Origin: Coprinus comatus
Taxonomy: Eukaryota > Basidiomycota > Agaricomycetes > Agaricales > Agaricaceae
Assembly: GCA_034638255.1 (NCBI GenBank)
Contig: JAWPGT010000036.1
Coordinates: 62,001-126,000 of the forward strand
Length of the DNA: 64,000 bases
Reading direction: 5' to 3'
Position 1 is the stretch's first letter; the number at the start of each line of letters is the position of its first letter. Both the position numbers and the translations under genes were made by a program. The notes beneath the pieces were generated by a model. That model was given only the letters and a program-made list of their open reading frames with translations, did no database searches and was not told the DNA's origin. Shown piece after piece: positions 1 to 10,489 of this stretch.

Positions 1-627
1 CAGTCCTGAGTCAACCTTCCTTTCTTTCAAAAAGAAAAAGAAAGAAGGTAAAACGCACCTTATAAATCTTCTGAGCAACATCTCTAAACGTTTCACTAGT
101 TCTCAAAGCATGAGCATGTCCATGAGCAGCCATAGTTTGTAAAATCTCTGGTGTAATCATCTCCGAATTTCCCATCTCATTCAACCCATTTATACTATTG
201 GTAGTCGCATTTGTAGAAACGATCTTGTTGAGAGATAAGGTAGAATTCGAACGTGAATGCAAATGAGGATGATGTGGATGTGAAGTCGTAACAAAAGGAT
301 CACACATAGCAGCAGCTTCATTTGCCAATCGAAATCCAATTTGAGCAACAAGCATACTTGTATCAATGGCTTGAATCATTTCCAGGATTTTGCGGTTTGT
401 TTTTTGGATTAGAGGCGCTGGAGTGGAATTTTGACTGTTAAAAGTATAGAACGGTGTACCCGTTAGTATATTGGATTAGAACAGTATATGTATGGTAGAA
501 CTTACGGAAGACGCATTTGACAAAAAGGTGCGAGTCTCTCTACAGATTTGCGTGTTATTTTGGCTAGAGGAACCAGCTCTAACTCAGGTTCAAGACGACG
601 GGGTTTTGAAGGTGACGACGAAGTCAT
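1..627 (-). CDS. Unknown protein, 5' part (runs off left edge)
   Basis: Three exons can be read on the minus strand: 506-627 with the start ATG at 625-627, 59-434, and the first bases of a third exon at 1-5 after a gactcag acceptor. The 71-nt intron at 435-505 runs from gtaagt to taacag and keeps the frame. The protein begins MTSSSPSKPRRLEPELELV and continues with a probably helical stretch (NRKILEMIQAIDTSMLV) and a His/Ser/Asn-rich low-complexity part (HPHHPHLHSRSNSTLS). No signal peptide or membrane segment is visible. I do not recognise the family and infer no function. The frame is uninterrupted across both junctions, which supports a real gene; its 3' part lies outside the window. Confidence 0.6.
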
Positions 628-1656
628 GGTGAGGGGATGAGTGATAGAAGTGAGTGAAACCCTAATTGAGCGTCAAGTCCAAAGCGTGGTTTGAGTAGAC
701 AGCGATGAAGGCGGAAGGTATGGGAAACAAGAATAAGGAAGGGAGGGTTGTGCTAGGTCTACCTTTATATAACCGAGTAACCCAGTTCATAACGTATACG
801 AAGAGATTGCCTAAGTATACGAAGGGCCGGCGAATGAATGAACACGACGCTGCATCGTGTTATTTACATTATTATAACCCGTTTGAGATCTTGAGAGTAA
901 TCTAGGTATTAGGGTTGATGGATAAAAGACTATACAACGTTGGAATGGAGAGATGTAAGGCATGTAGGAAAGCAGATAAATCTGTAACGCGTCGGAACAT
1001 GTAACCAAAGAGCACTTGCGATTAGATGCAGGGGCCGATAGCGTGAGGCGGCACAGCCTCAAGGCCTCATTGTTTTCGAACGCATGAGTTTGATGCATGT
1101 TTTTGTACTCCACCCTACATCACGGAAGACAGATCATTAACATTCTAGACCTAAGTACTTATTCATTAGTGAGCAATAGTCATCAAATGAGCTTTACCTT
1201 TGTAAGGGGCCACCCCAGGTAACAAGATTGTACGAGTTTGTGGAGCTGTTTTTGGACTTTGACTATATTAACCAATAGATAGCGATAACTTTGGTCAGTG
1301 AAAACAATGGGGTGTTCGTTCGCTGGTATTCTGACTTCTGTGAGAGAACGATGATCATAATGTGAATATAGGCGAGACTATTATGTGGCGTTCGTTAACC
1401 AGAGCAACCGCTGATAAATCTTCGAAGTCGAGAGTATGGAACCAAATGTATTCGGTCGATTTCACCACCGAAGAACTGGCAGTCGATGCATACATCACAG
1501 ATAGATTAATTTGAACTATAGCTCTGGGTGAAACCGGTATGAGCAATCTTGTAGACATTTCCGAATGGAGATATAATGGAGCTTGGGCAAGCAAAGGAAA
1601 CTACGCTCAAGACTCTATATTATCTCGGAGACTTTGTTATTGATAAGGATGTTCAT
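628..1656. other. Intergenic stretch, no gene seen
   Basis: About 1 kb between the unknown gene at the left edge and the small five-exon gene. Only short unsupported frames are present, without codon-like composition or joinable exons. The left part should hold the promoter of the minus-strand gene that starts at 627. Confidence 0.4.
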
Positions 1657-2111
1657 TTATTGCTCAACCTGAATCTTTCGGTCCTTGTATTCCTTCGCCC
1701 ACTAGAAGCCGTATATGAGATTCGAATAGCGGTAAGATTAACATAAACACGTACCAGCATTGAGGGAATAAAGCGGTTTGGTTGGGTTGTCCGTTGCTGA
1801 AATGTGACGGTCAGTCTGGTTTATTCCTTCCGAACACAGCACGGTTACCATACCTCGCGGTCAGCACTAACTTTCCAAACGGCATATGTTACAGCAAGGA
1901 TACCACCAAATGCAACAGCGGTGTTTGAGGCCCAGTTTGAAGGTCGAACCCACCAGCCACCTGTATCGGAGTGAGACGGCTTCGACGTCAATAACGCACT
2001 TACTCACCAGCTGGAGACCAAACGGATTTCGGGTAAGGATATCTGCCACCACCGCCCTGAACGTTTATATTAGTGAGGTCGCCAAGGTTGACGACGACGG
2101 GGACGTACCAT
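1657..2111 (-). CDS. Small conserved fungal protein (81 aa, single TM)
   Basis: Five small exons join in frame: 2109-2111 (only the ATG), 2008-2056, 1854-1960, 1755-1796 and 1657-1701. The four introns are 47-57 nt, all GT-AG, and total coding length is 246 nt. The protein starts MGGGGRYPYPKSVWSPAGG, followed by WWVRPSNWASNTAVAFGG, a hydrophobic stretch (GGILAVTYAVWKV, about residues 35-48), the charged SADRE and a tail RFIPSMLWAKEYKDRK. From memory, small proteins with YPYPK-VWSP-GGWW and a Ser-Ala-(D/N)-(R/K)-E segment after one membrane span are conserved across fungi; length and layout resemble small mitochondrial inner-membrane subunits, but I cannot place it in a named complex. It diverges from PEX3 across 175 bp. 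The start codon alone forms exon 1. Confidence 0.7.
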
Positions 2112-2286
2112 GTTAATGTAGAAAGATACAAGTGCAAAAGCTTGGCTTGTTTGGTCAACCGACGAACACCTGTGACCCTAACCCTACGTCGGAATTGCCC
2201 CTAACCCCAGGAAATAGCCGAAAACATGTGTTTCCGACGCTCATTCGATATCACAAAACCAGTCGCCGGTGGTTGTGGCATACCCA
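2112..2286. promoter_or_regulatory. Shared divergent promoter with telobox-like repeat
   Basis: The 175 bp between the starts of the small minus-strand gene and PEX3 must serve both. It contains accctaaccct at about 2177-2187 and cccctaacccc at about 2198-2208, i.e. CCCTAA telomere-type units. Such telobox-like motifs occur in promoters of many eukaryotes; a regulatory role here is inference from position alone. Confidence 0.35.
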
Positions 2287-4381
2287 ATGCTTTCCTCCCT
2301 GAAAACCTACGTCTATGACCGTAGAATTGGCCTTACAAAGACCGTTGGCTTCGTTGGCGGTCTCTATATCACAAAACGCTACATAACAGACCGGTTGGAG
2401 GAGGTAAAGGACAGGCTGGACCAGGAAAGGGCGTCTAGGGACAAGTACGTATTTGTCTGTTACTCCGAGAGAAAAAGCGTTGAATAATATGTTCGATAAT
2501 AGCCTCAAAAGGCGCTTCCAACAAACCCAGGACGATATTTCGTATACAGCCCTTGCACTTTTACCAACCCTGGCTGAACAAATTCTGGATAATATGGACG
2601 TCGAAGCTCTCACTCAGGAGCTCCAAAACAGAAGCAGAACCAGGATTACGCGACAACATCTTGAACCACCGTCAAGCATGACCTCGAGCATTGAAATAAT
2701 ACCAGAGCAAGAGGTGCGGTCGGATGTGGGCTCTACTGCCCCCTCTGTCGCCTCTACGGCATTCTCGCTCGCAGAAGCATCAGAATCAGGCGCCCAATCA
2801 GTAGTTGAGGTGCTATCCCAATCCTCGCAAGATCCTATGACGACCTCCTTCGTCACTGCTATGTCCAATGGACCCGCTGTACAACTGGAAAATTCAAATT
2901 CATCACTTGAAAGTTCGCGAGTGGTGTGTATGCTCAATGCAAGGCCCACCATCACCCGCTGAACTTGTTTGAGCAGTCAGATAACTTCTCCAATGTCTCG
3001 GAAACAACAGACACGCGAACGAAAGCCGAGCTGTGGAATGAAGTCAAACTATTGAGTCCGTCGTAAATTTAATCTTGATTATTCGTTGCTACTCACTACC
3101 TGTACCAGCTGTCACTAGAACCCTTACCACACTTTACTCGGTAACATTATTGTGTCTCCTCAGCACAATCCAATTGTCTCTCCTGGCACGCTCAAAATAT
3201 GTGCATTCAGTTCTACAACAAGAACACGACGAACGCGTCCGTGAACTCCTTGAATCAGAACTAACGTTTAGCAAAATTCTGCTGGGCGGTGGTCAAAAAT
3301 TAGAGAAACTCATGGCAGGTGACTTGAGTTCATTCTTTGGAGAGGAAGATACCGTATCTACGGAGGAGCTTTCGGAGGACGCGGAGAACAAATTTCTAAC
3401 CCTGAGTTGGTGGCTTCTTCACGTAGGCTCGAAAGATGTTGGTGAACGCGTTCGACGTGGTGTAGAGGAGGTTTTTGATGGGTTAGATGATTAGCTATCA
3501 ATGGCATTCCTTGTTTTACTCATTGTTTTCATTTTTAGGGTATCACTCAAAACAAAACTGAGTATCATGGACCTTCATCGTCTGGTAAGCGATGTACGGC
3601 GGCGTGTTGAACATGAAATCACATTCGAAGGCAATGAACGACGAATCAAGTAAGTATTTAATACTTAAAATTTTGCGCTCAGTTTTCTAACAAGATTAAA
3701 CAACCCTAGCTTCCTCTCAACACTGCTCCCACCAACACCTGAAATGACACAACATGTCCTCACACAAGGAGGTTTTCCTTCCCAAATCGAAGAAATTACA
3801 CCTGCAGCTCTAGCATTCGATTCTTCCACATCCCTATCTTCATCTCAACTCTCTCGTTCAAATTACTTCTTATCAGCACCTCAAAACAATGATCCTCTAA
3901 ACCCATTCACCTCAAATTCAAATCCAAATCCTTCACTCAATAATCTTCATCTACCAAATCCACATCCACATACTGAAGATATTCCTTTCACTTCTTTGTT
4001 AAATGAAACTAGAAATATAGTTTGTTCATCTGATTTTTCATTCGTTTTGGAAAATTGTTTGGATAAAGCTACAGAGATTTTGTTTGATGGGTTGGAGAGA
4101 AATGTTTTTGTTGATAGTCAGATTGGAGATGGTAATGTTGAAAGGGAAGTTAGGATTAGGTTGGCAGGGTTGTTACCTGGTTTGAGTAGATGGAGTTCTT
4201 TGGCTTTGAGGGCTTTACCTAATGAATTGGTTGATGTGAGTATTCCGTTCCTTTTTTTTTGTGTTGCCATCCGTGACTAAGTCGAGCTTTACTTTTACTT
4301 TTGTAGAATGTATTGGAGTGTAGAGAAGTACCTTGTCTTTCAGGGATTATATTCTCAAAATTTGAGGAACGGTTCAGATGA
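2287..4381 (+). CDS. PEX3: Peroxin-3, peroxisome membrane biogenesis
   Basis: Seven exons: 2287-2444, 2503-2923, 2977-3055, 3109-3481, 3539-3649, 3710-4235 and 4307-4381. All introns are GT-AG and 53-71 nt; the 1743-nt coding length gives 580 residues. Pex3 anchors in the peroxisomal or ER membrane and docks Pex19 carrying membrane proteins. The N-terminus LKTYVYDRRIGLTKTVG followed by a hydrophobic GGLYI segment and RLEEVKDRLDQERASRD is the typical Pex3 anchor. Other family blocks are RRFQQTQDDISYTALALLPT, KAELWNEVKLL, LTTLYSVTLLCLLSTIQLSL, LTLSWWLLHVG, DVGERVRRGVEEVF and FLSTLLPPTP. A Ser/Thr-rich acidic insert (about residues 105-190) is not conserved-looking. The ATG at 2287 is chosen because translation from it starts at the anchor. 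No damage is seen. Confidence 0.93.
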
Positions 4382-4554
4382 TTTGATGATGGTTTGCGTG
4401 GTTGGACGTTCGGGGTATGTAGTTACCATGTGTGGTATTGAGAAATCCTAATTTATACTATTCTTTTCTTTTCGTTTGTTATGTTTAATAGTATCTATCC
4501 ATATACCTATTCCCTTGTTCTGATTTTACTCCAGTTTTCACTACTTGAGGGTAT
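4382..4554. other. PEX3 3' flank
   Basis: Short intergenic stretch after the PEX3 stop; nothing recognised. The FunK1 duplication begins just downstream. Confidence 0.4.
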
Positions 4555-6680
4555 TCAAAAGTGATATTATTGGTAATTTTCAACTCTACATCGTAGCTAA
4601 TCCAGCTTTTTATCCTCTTTTGAATCACCTCAGCCTGTAACTGAAGTTCATCTCCTTCCACCCCAACCTTCAAGTAGTTCTAACTTCTCACCAAACCTTG
4701 AACTTTCCAACTTCAATCAACTTGACCCTAACCTTTACGTTCCAAAGACCAATTCTCCATTTTGAATGCTTCCTCAAACAATGATTTGAGCGCTGTATGG
4801 TCTTTAGTTTTAAGAGCCTTGGAAATTTGAATGCGATCATTCATAGGAATGCTTGTATCAAATTCTGGTCCAGTGTGTTTAGTAATGCCGAGAAGTAGCG
4901 CATAATCATGAGGGTTAATGAGCCGTAGAAGATATGTTGAGATTGCAGAATGGAATGTGTTCAAGAGATGTCCTATAGGTTTATTCGCTGTGAATATTTT
5001 CTTAAATGTTATTTGTCGTGACACAAGGATCGAAGCAGGTCTTTCCGTTAGAATATGTCTCTTTTCTTCACCACCATAATAATGGCATCCATTTCTGTCT
5101 CGAGATAGGTAGAGAGCGTCTTCAAAAATGGTGTCTATCAAACTTGATGTGTCGTTTTCCCTGGTGTGAGGAAGATATTGCAGTGAAATGTATAGAAAAA
5201 CCCAGAACAAGGATTCAAAGTCATCCTGCAGGGTGTTGATCTTTGTGTGATCAGACAATAGAAATGCTGACGCAAATCTCCAGGTGCCCTAGTAATGGAA
5301 GAATTAGCCCTATGTGTTGCGAATACCAATCTACTTACAACCGGAACTAGTAAGCTTTTCGGTTTTGGCTTGATGCTTTTCTTGGTTGTATATTTTGCGA
5401 ATTCAAAATCACTTCATATGCTCTTTGATGAGCTATATCATGATCATGGATGAGAATCCGTTGGAAAAGATGAGTGAATATACCCAACTCACCTTCCAGA
5501 ACATCAAAAAGAACACGAACAAGGCTCTTGGGCGCTTTAAATGTCTTCAATGGTCGACCACTTATATATTCTAAAACAATTCAATAGTGTTGGCGAGGGA
5601 TTACGGAGTACGGTTTATCACGGCTTGTCTTCCAATCTGCATTCACATATTGGTGTGACCTTGTAGAATGATGAGAACCAATTACATTTCCCCCCATGAC
5701 GAAACGTGAAGCGCGAGGTACACCAGCATCTTGTAGTTTCAACAATATATCCTCCTCGTGTTCCATTTCATATATTTCGGGACGCCAACCTTCCTTCATG
5801 AAATGAATCTTCTCTTCTACAGGATCGTACACAGTAAATCCTCTATTTCCACGACTAACAGGATAGGGGTCAAGGTCGAGTTCTAGCATGCGTGGTTGCA
5901 TTGCAATAACCTGCCGTGTCTTCATTCCAGTGACAAATATGTTGTACTCCAGGAACATATACTTTCCCTGGGAACGAGGGTTTATTTCCGATTTAAATGT
6001 CTCAAAAATTGTGTTGGGCAAGATGGGGTCACTGATGAGTCGCACCGTCTTATCAACTCCTTTGTCGTGATCGGATAGTTGCCAAAAGAGCACAATAAAA
6101 TACCAGAGGAGTCCGGAATCAGAACGATAATTAAAGGCTTCAGTGACAAGAATATCAGATCGATCTGCACGTAGGAATCCCGCTGTACCAGCTTGATTTA
6201 TAAAAACGGCAAAAGCATGTGTTCTTGGACGTTCGTCAAACATTTGGCAAAGAATATTAACCAGCTCACGTCGAATAGTGAGGGAGACAATATCCGGAAC
6301 GACAAACATGCGATTTGATTCAACACTCGTTGCGAGTGGATCAGTTTGTTCGTCCCTGATTACAATGGAAAGGAGTCGGTGAAAGGAAGAGTCAGGAAAG
6401 GATTCGTCGTGTTTCTCGAATATTGATAGATCAGGTGCCGCGTTATCATCAAGGACATTCCCTAAAAACGCGACGGTGAGCTTGCTTCCAAGAGGGCCAC
6501 CCGGCGTGGCAGTTAAAACGTCAGCCTCAATGGCTGGTTAGACGGTTTCTTCATTGAAGATATCAAGATAGCTTACCAGCTTGACACTGAGGACTTCTTT
6601 GAATAGTGATCATGAGTGTCATTCATGGCACCTTCCGTCTCTGAAGACGTGAGCCAGATTGCTCCCACCAGTTTCATTCT
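4555..6680 (-). repeat. Inverted duplicate arm 1 (copy at 23860-26200)
   Basis: This segment, read on the minus strand, matches 23860-26200 on the plus strand at very high identity, including the 3' flank (ttgaagttggaaagttcaag and gaagttagaactacttgaag) and the 5' flank (gagacggaag-tgccatgaat). The arms are about 18 kb apart in inverted orientation and differ by a few indels and point changes. A third, truncated copy of the 3' end lies at 35072-35395. Confidence 0.85.
4728..6640 (-). pseudogene. FunK1 kinase copy A, catalytic loop deleted
   Basis: Minus-strand copy of a fungal-type protein kinase (FunK1) gene, nearly identical to the plus-strand copy at 24018-26102. Readable parts: SVKL/ADVLTATPGGPLGSKL (about 6575-6480, across a 5' intron), FDERPRTHAFAVFINQ, VYDPVEEKIHFMKEGWRPEI, RIVLEYISGRPLKTFKAPKS, then GTWRFASAFLL and LQDDFESLFWVFLYISLQYL to the stop at 4728. 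Two deletions stand out against the other copy. About 85 bp near 5408-5414 are gone: gcatatgaag joins straight to tgattttgaattcg, so the LHRDMSSSNILI loop and the LLDWEL block are missing. At the 5' end the first exon (the IGP-P motif region) is absent, removed between two catgatcac/catcaccac-like sites near 6625. A functional kinase is unlikely. Confidence 0.8.
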
Positions 6681-6952
6681 CTTTTATTCTTCTGCTACTT
6701 AATGCCACCAATAATATGTGAGAAACATCCAAATGGGGATGCTCCTAACACAATTATATGCAACATGAGGCGAAAAAAAAAAACACCAAAAGACTCAGGG
6801 GTTCTCCAGCAGGTATTTCCGGCAAACAGCGTATCATCAAACAGCATCTCAGTGTTCGGTGTCCCTCCCCTAAATGGAAGGAAGACTCCAGAAACTAATC
6901 TGCGTGAACCAGACTGCTGTGCCAGTTTGTATCGCACATTCGTATCCCATTA
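6641..6952. other. Spacer between FunK1 copy A and 2OG relic
   Basis: About 300 bp without a supportable gene. The only open frames (6695-6953) have no recognisable composition. The region separates the 5' end of the FunK1 pseudogene from a 2OG gene fragment on the same strand. Confidence 0.4.
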
Positions 6953-7500
6953 GTTAATAAGCTAGAGCCGATTCGTTTCCAAAAGCCCTGTAACCTGTTT
7001 TTTTCTGCGAATATTTGACGCTGTCGGATCAACGGCAATTTCATGGTCCTGTTCTTCAACTCATCCTTCCTATACATATCGGTATCTTATCTTCATCTCC
7101 TCCCCGCTCTATCTTTACCTCGGCGCTGTTCTGTCCAAAGCCCTCTTTCCAAGCGGTACATGCATTCCTCTTAACAAGTTCCAAACGTAATTCAAGTTCA
7201 TCCTCGTTTGTATCGTAAGGGGGCAAAGTAGGTGTGGAGAAACTATGTACAATTCTTCATATCCATTCTCGTCCACGGGGGAATATGCGTAGTTGAGATC
7301 GACTTTCAGCCCGAGTTTCGTGAATATACGAACAATAGTGGCATCTCCCCCTTTTAAGAATAACAGCTCATGAACCAGACGTTCTTCCTCATCTTTCTTC
7401 CATTGCAGTGAACGCTATCGTTGTTTTCTATTATACCTATCATACTCCTCCTCAAGCACCTTCTGGTATCCTTTGAAACTATATTTCTCGCATCAGTAAA
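6953..7500 (-). pseudogene. 2OG-Fe(II) dioxygenase relic, C-terminal part
   Basis: Read on the minus strand, this stretch matches the C-terminal half of the dioxygenase gene at 32508-34167: the Lys/Glu-rich helix (EEEYDRYNRKQR), VHELLFLKGGDATIVRIFTK, LGLKVDLNYAYSPVDENGYE, ELYIVSPHLLCPL and KNRTMKLP. The frame is broken several times and the homology stops at about 6953 inside the gcttatta segment, before the family C-terminus (LYYNLCLVVDL). The catalytic barrel is absent. It is useful as a reference: at the position where the 32508-34167 gene has four A residues, this copy has three and stays in frame. Confidence 0.7.
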
Positions 7501-7835
7501 ACAGGAAAACCTTGTAAAAGGTCTTTTACCTTGGTCTTGGGGTAATTACTTTGTCTTTGTAGTCTTTGTAGTCTTTTTATTACAAAATAAATATTATTAA
7601 TGTGAAAAATTAATTTTTAGTAATTATTGGCCATTGACCATGGTCTTTGGCTATATCTTAGGTGTCTTGAATAAGGTCTTGGACTGGTCTTTGGAAAGAC
7701 ACCTCTGACCTTATAAAGGTAGTGGGAGGTGCCTTCTCAAGACATTCTCCTTGGTTGTCTTCAAGGTCTTCAGCTGTCTTTGAGGTATATATGGTCTTTC
7801 CAAACACACAAAAGACCAAAGGAAAGAATTTCCCC
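7495..7835. repeat. GGTCTT/AAGACC-rich repeat block (possible TE)
   Basis: A dense cluster of the hexamer GGTCTT and relatives: aaaggtcttttaccttggtc near 7520, two tandem gtctttgta units near 7550, ggtctttggc, ggtcttggactggtcttt, ttcaaggtcttc, atggtctttcc, and the inverse aaaagaccaaagg at 7811-7823. The middle (7570-7620) is AT-rich. Clustered short subterminal motifs in both orientations are typical of hAT- or MITE-like elements, but I could not define terminal repeats or a target duplication. Confidence 0.4.
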
Positions 7836-8268
7836 TTTTACTGATGTGAAACAACAGGAGAAAGGATGGTTTGTTGACATTTTACGGAAGTACCTCACAA
7901 GTGAATATGCGTGGCCTAACGATGATGCGGCGTGTGTTAATCAGTTCACTAAAGACGCCCATAAGTACTATGATTGAGCATTTATTGATTGGCAATATAT
8001 ATACACTCTCACCTCACATTTCAAATTAAGCATCATTTCCGCTGCTATCATGATCACCATTATACCAGGCTTTTGTATAATGTATGCCCGTATTACCTAC
8101 CTCTGAAGGAAATTCTTTTGAGGATCTCCTTCATCTTCTTGGGAAAAGATTCAAGGGGAAAGAAAGAATATGCATGTTCCAAAAGTTGGATCAAAAAAAG
8201 TTATAATGATCTGAAATGGTAATCTCAAGTTTCAAAGACCAGCTACTAATCAGATACATTTCTTCCTC
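7836..8268. other. Intergenic stretch, no gene seen
   Basis: AT-rich spacer between the GGTCTT block and the FunK1 pseudogene B. Short open frames are present but none has family signal or splice support. Confidence 0.35.
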
Positions 8269-10077
8269 CTATAGCTCCTGAGCCCACTCCGCTCTGAGAG
8301 CTTCCTCAAACATACTCATAAATATATCATGTTTTGAAGCCCCGAGCTCCCGCGGAATGGTGTATTGCCCTTCCTTGATGTTGCTTGAGTAAGTCAGGGT
8401 CATATGCAATCTTGTTTTCCATAACGTTTCTGGAACTCCTCTGGCTACCAATCTACATATGATAACCTTGGACTTCCAATACGAACTTGTAAAATAAGAA
8501 TAGATCTGTGAATGACTTGTTCCCAGTGAACATAAATCGCGGCTGTGGTTCTTCGATCCCTGGCACTGCCCCAGAGTGTACAAGAAACCGTTTGCGAACA
8601 CACCACCAATATAAACTCCTTTGTACTTGATATTCTTGTATTTTTCCTCGAATACTTGTTGCACGAGCCAGTTACACTCTGGTGACCGTGAGACATTATG
8701 AGAAAGGTGTTGAATTCCGATGTAGAAAAGAAGCCAAAAGAATGATTCAATATCATCTTGAAGTTTGTTTTGCGTTTTTAGTGGTGTGTGTAGTAGGTAT
8801 CCAGACATGAATGCCCATGTTTTCTGAGTGGAAGCATACATGTTGGATGCATGTTTAATGAACTACGTCTCAGACTTTACTCACAATCGGTATGCCCGAG
8901 TTTTGGCTTGGTACTTTCCTTCCCAATGTGAATTGCCACTTCCCAGTTGACCAGGACGCCACGTTCTTCTCCGTCAACGTCAACGATGACAATGTTAGTA
9001 TTACTTATGTTGCGATGTAAAATTCCGCATTTTTCATACGCTTGACGATGGGCTGAATACAGCAGTTAGTACTGGCTCTATCCCATCAGGGTACATATTA
9101 AGTGAGGGTAAATCTTCCAAAGAGTCAAGCAGAATTCGGACTAGATCTTTGGGTGGCTTGAAGTCCTCTAGATGCCGGCAATGAATCCATTCTAGAATAA
9201 TTCGATAATGCTGGTGAGGAACTAGTCTATCGTAGGAATCACCACTACACCACTTGCACCTCCACTCTGCTGACTCGTATTTATACGATATTGTAGCACG
9301 GTTAGGACCACCCAAGTCACTACCCTTAACAAAGCATGGTACATTAGAAATACCAGTATCTTGTAGCTCCGAAAGTATTTTGTCCTCTCTTTCTATCCTA
9401 TAGATGTCTGCTCTTCAGCTATCTTTCATAAAGTACACCCTCTTGGTAAGGCGTGCAGTCTCACCAATGCCTTTGTCCTTGCTTGATAGTCAAATAGGAA
9501 GTCCCAGAGGAATTCAGCATGCGAGTGATAGTTGAAAGCGTCACTAACAATGAGGCCAGACCTGTCCGCAGGTAGAAACCGAGCTACAGCGTGGATTCAG
9601 AATCGCGTAGAGAACATCATTGATAACACAGAGGAAAGTTTTTGGTGAACACCTCTCTTAAATATTCGTCTTCGTCTTCATCTCTGTCTTGTTGATGGAC
9701 GGATTCGAGCTCTGTAATTACAAAAGGGAGTGCCTGGTAAAACGCAGACATGGGGTCGTTCGGGAATGAGGGTGTGTGATTCTCGTATACAGACAGATCG
9801 GGGGTCACTATTATGCATACTATCAATGACAGCGTACTTTCCACTAAATGGGCCTTCTTTAGCATTTAGGTTTTGAAACGAACACATATACGGTTTAGAA
9901 AGCACGCGACAAATGTTGCTAATATGTAGCGCACCAGCTTGGCAACGAGATCCTTCTTCAATGTTGTCGAGTGATGATCGATGAAGGGGGAGGTTGATTG
10001 AGATCGCGGTCACCATCGTTTCGAGGAAGAAAAGTGTGTGTGAAATGGAGGATTGGAAATAAACCTATCCAATACAT
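8269..10077 (-). pseudogene. FunK1 kinase copy B, degenerate
   Basis: Minus-strand FunK1 copy, more diverged than A and C and closest to copy D (27351-29503). Recognised in order: WIGLFPILHFTHTF (about 10070), KKDLVAKL before an intron, YESAEWRCKW (9260), YRIILEWIHCRHLEDFKPPK, QAYEKCGILHRNISNTNIVI (about 9050-8985), GVLVNWEVA, then KTWAFMSGYLL and LQDDIESFFWLLFYIGIQHL to the stop at 8269. Damage: some 200-250 bp of the N-lobe region are missing at about 9450; TGA replaces the TGG of the KEGWRPE motif near 9417; the splice donor after LLDSLED is AT instead of GT; and both catalytic aspartates are Asn (HRN for HRD, VNWE for VDWE). It should be inactive. Confidence 0.78.
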
Positions 10078-10489
10078 ATCATTTTTACACCCGACCTGAC
10101 AGCCGGATTCCCAATTCCTACTGGTATGATGTTTTTGATAGAAGAGAGAGCCTGTATCGATACGATCCAATTTATTCTGAATATAATGCACACCAACCCC
10201 TGATTTCGCCGTTGTACAAGATAGTTGGTGACTAAATGACCTGCACCATAGGACGATGCATAACAGTAACTTAATTACGACAAGGGTACAATACCAATGC
10301 TCTGGCCAACCTGGATTGAAACGGTTACTTTGTTGATTAAGATTAAAGCTTGATCCGAGGACGGCCTGTGACGTGATGCATGATGCATGATATAATTATG
10401 GTGCACAACACAACTTGTGTTGGTAACTGCTTATCGATTTCTTCAGCCCTCCCCAACATCATTTCTATCCCAATTCCCTAGCGCACTGC
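10078..10489. other. Upstream region of the F-box gene
   Basis: About 410 bp between FunK1 copy B and the next plus-strand gene. It should hold that gene's promoter. A direct atgcatgatgcatgat repeat lies near 10375; no clear TATA box. Confidence 0.35.

Noticed and set aside
1355..1594. 79-codon minus-strand frame beyond the small five-exon gene
   Set aside because: It lies after that gene's stop codon and has no supporting feature; probably its 3' UTR.
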